The notes under the pieces were generated by a model, which saw only the letters and a list, made by a program, of their open reading frames with translations, was not told where the DNA came from and did no database searches. Shown in pieces: positions 5,181 through 5,444 of a DNA stretch of 5,444 bases. A program made the position numbers and the translations under genes. This DNA comes from Gammaproteobacteria bacterium (lineage in GTDB: Bacteria > Pseudomonadota > Gammaproteobacteria > SZUA-140). The stretch covers positions 1 to 5,444 of the forward strand of contig JALSHQ010000069.1 in NCBI GenBank assembly GCA_026982145.1. Reading direction: 5' to 3'. Within the stretch, counting starts at the first letter, position 1; each line of letters begins with the position of its first letter.

Positions 5181-5444
5181 ATGGGCAGTCATGTTTCTGC
5201 TTCAATTTTTAAAGCGTATGACATTCGCGGCGTTGTGGGTGAGACGTTAACTGAAGAGGTGGTCTATAACATCGGGCGCGCTATCGGCAGCGAGGCTGCG
5301 GCACGCCAACAGAAGACAGTGGCCGTGGCACGTGACGGACGACTCTCGGGCGCGGCGTTTGTTGCGGCACTGACCCGAGGGCTGCGCGATAGCGGACGAG
5401 ATGTGATCGATGTCGGCATGGTGCCGACACCACTGCTCTATTTT
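5181..5444 (+). CDS. algC: Phosphomannomutase/phosphoglucomutase AlgC, N-terminal part (3' end outside window)
   Basis: This family interconverts the 1- and 6-phosphates of mannose and glucose, feeding GDP-mannose and UDP-glucose synthesis for lipopolysaccharide and exopolysaccharides. Only the first 88 codons are present and the frame is open to the window end. Visible conserved parts are SIFKAYDIRGVVG (8-20), GRAIGSE (32-38), RDGRLSG (51-57) and DVGMVPTP (77-84), which closely resemble Pseudomonas AlgC. The phosphoserine loop and sugar-binding motifs lie beyond the edge. The start is well fixed: an in-frame TAA at 5160-5162 excludes anything further upstream, so this is the short form without the long N-terminal extension seen in some gammaproteobacterial homologues. 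GGGAG at 5164-5168 is the likely ribosome binding site, with a long 12-base spacing. It follows dut after 34 bases and is probably in the coaBC-dut unit. Specificity for mannose against glucose substrates cannot be read from this part. Confidence 0.9.
   Translation, partial: MGSHVSASIFKAYDIRGVVGETLTEEVVYNIGRAIGSEAAARQQKTVAVARDGRLSGAAFVAALTRGLRDSGRDVIDVGMVPTPLLYF

Noticed and set aside
1..5444. A new defence, mobile or biosynthetic system
   Set aside because: Nearly all sequence is covered by recognisable housekeeping genes with intact motifs, and no gap exceeds 138 bases. There are no unknown ORFs of credible size, transposon ends, tandem repeats or spacer-like arrays.

Overview
This window looks like ordinary core chromosome of a gammaproteobacterium. 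Every gene matches a housekeeping family closely. The gene order rpmG-rpmB-radC-coaBC-dut-algC, and separately secA-argJ, is the order I recall from Pseudomonas and relatives. Identification below the class is not possible from this sequence alone. I see no mobile element, tRNA, rRNA, CRISPR array, phage gene or accessory island.

Layout, left to right. The first 751 bases hold the C-terminal part of secA (preprotein translocase ATPase), cut by the window edge. After a 77-base gap comes argJ (arginine biosynthesis), also on the plus strand. A strong bidirectional intrinsic terminator at 2125-2152 separates argJ from a convergent minus-strand group: radC (2686-3363), rpmB (2342-2578) and rpmG (2175-2330). 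The two ribosomal protein genes have their own promoter region (about 2617-2681) with two overlapping sigma70-type promoters just after the radC stop. A 138-base divergent region (3364-3501) separates radC from the plus-strand group coaBC (3502-4719), dut (4691-5146) and algC (from 5181, running off the right edge).

Functionally the genes cover protein export (SecA), arginine synthesis (ArgJ), the ribosomal large subunit (L28, L33), a JAMM-fold protein of uncertain role (RadC), coenzyme A synthesis (CoaBC), dUTP removal with dUMP supply (Dut), and sugar phosphate isomerisation for envelope polysaccharides (AlgC). They share a neighbourhood, not a pathway.

I did not find a previously undescribed system. 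The observations worth a second look are regulatory: the compound rpmB promoter wrapped in an inverted repeat, a possible leaderless start for argJ, a possible Shine-Dalgarno-masking stem before radC, the 29-base coaBC/dut overlap, and a 13-base match to the core of the phage SP6 promoter.
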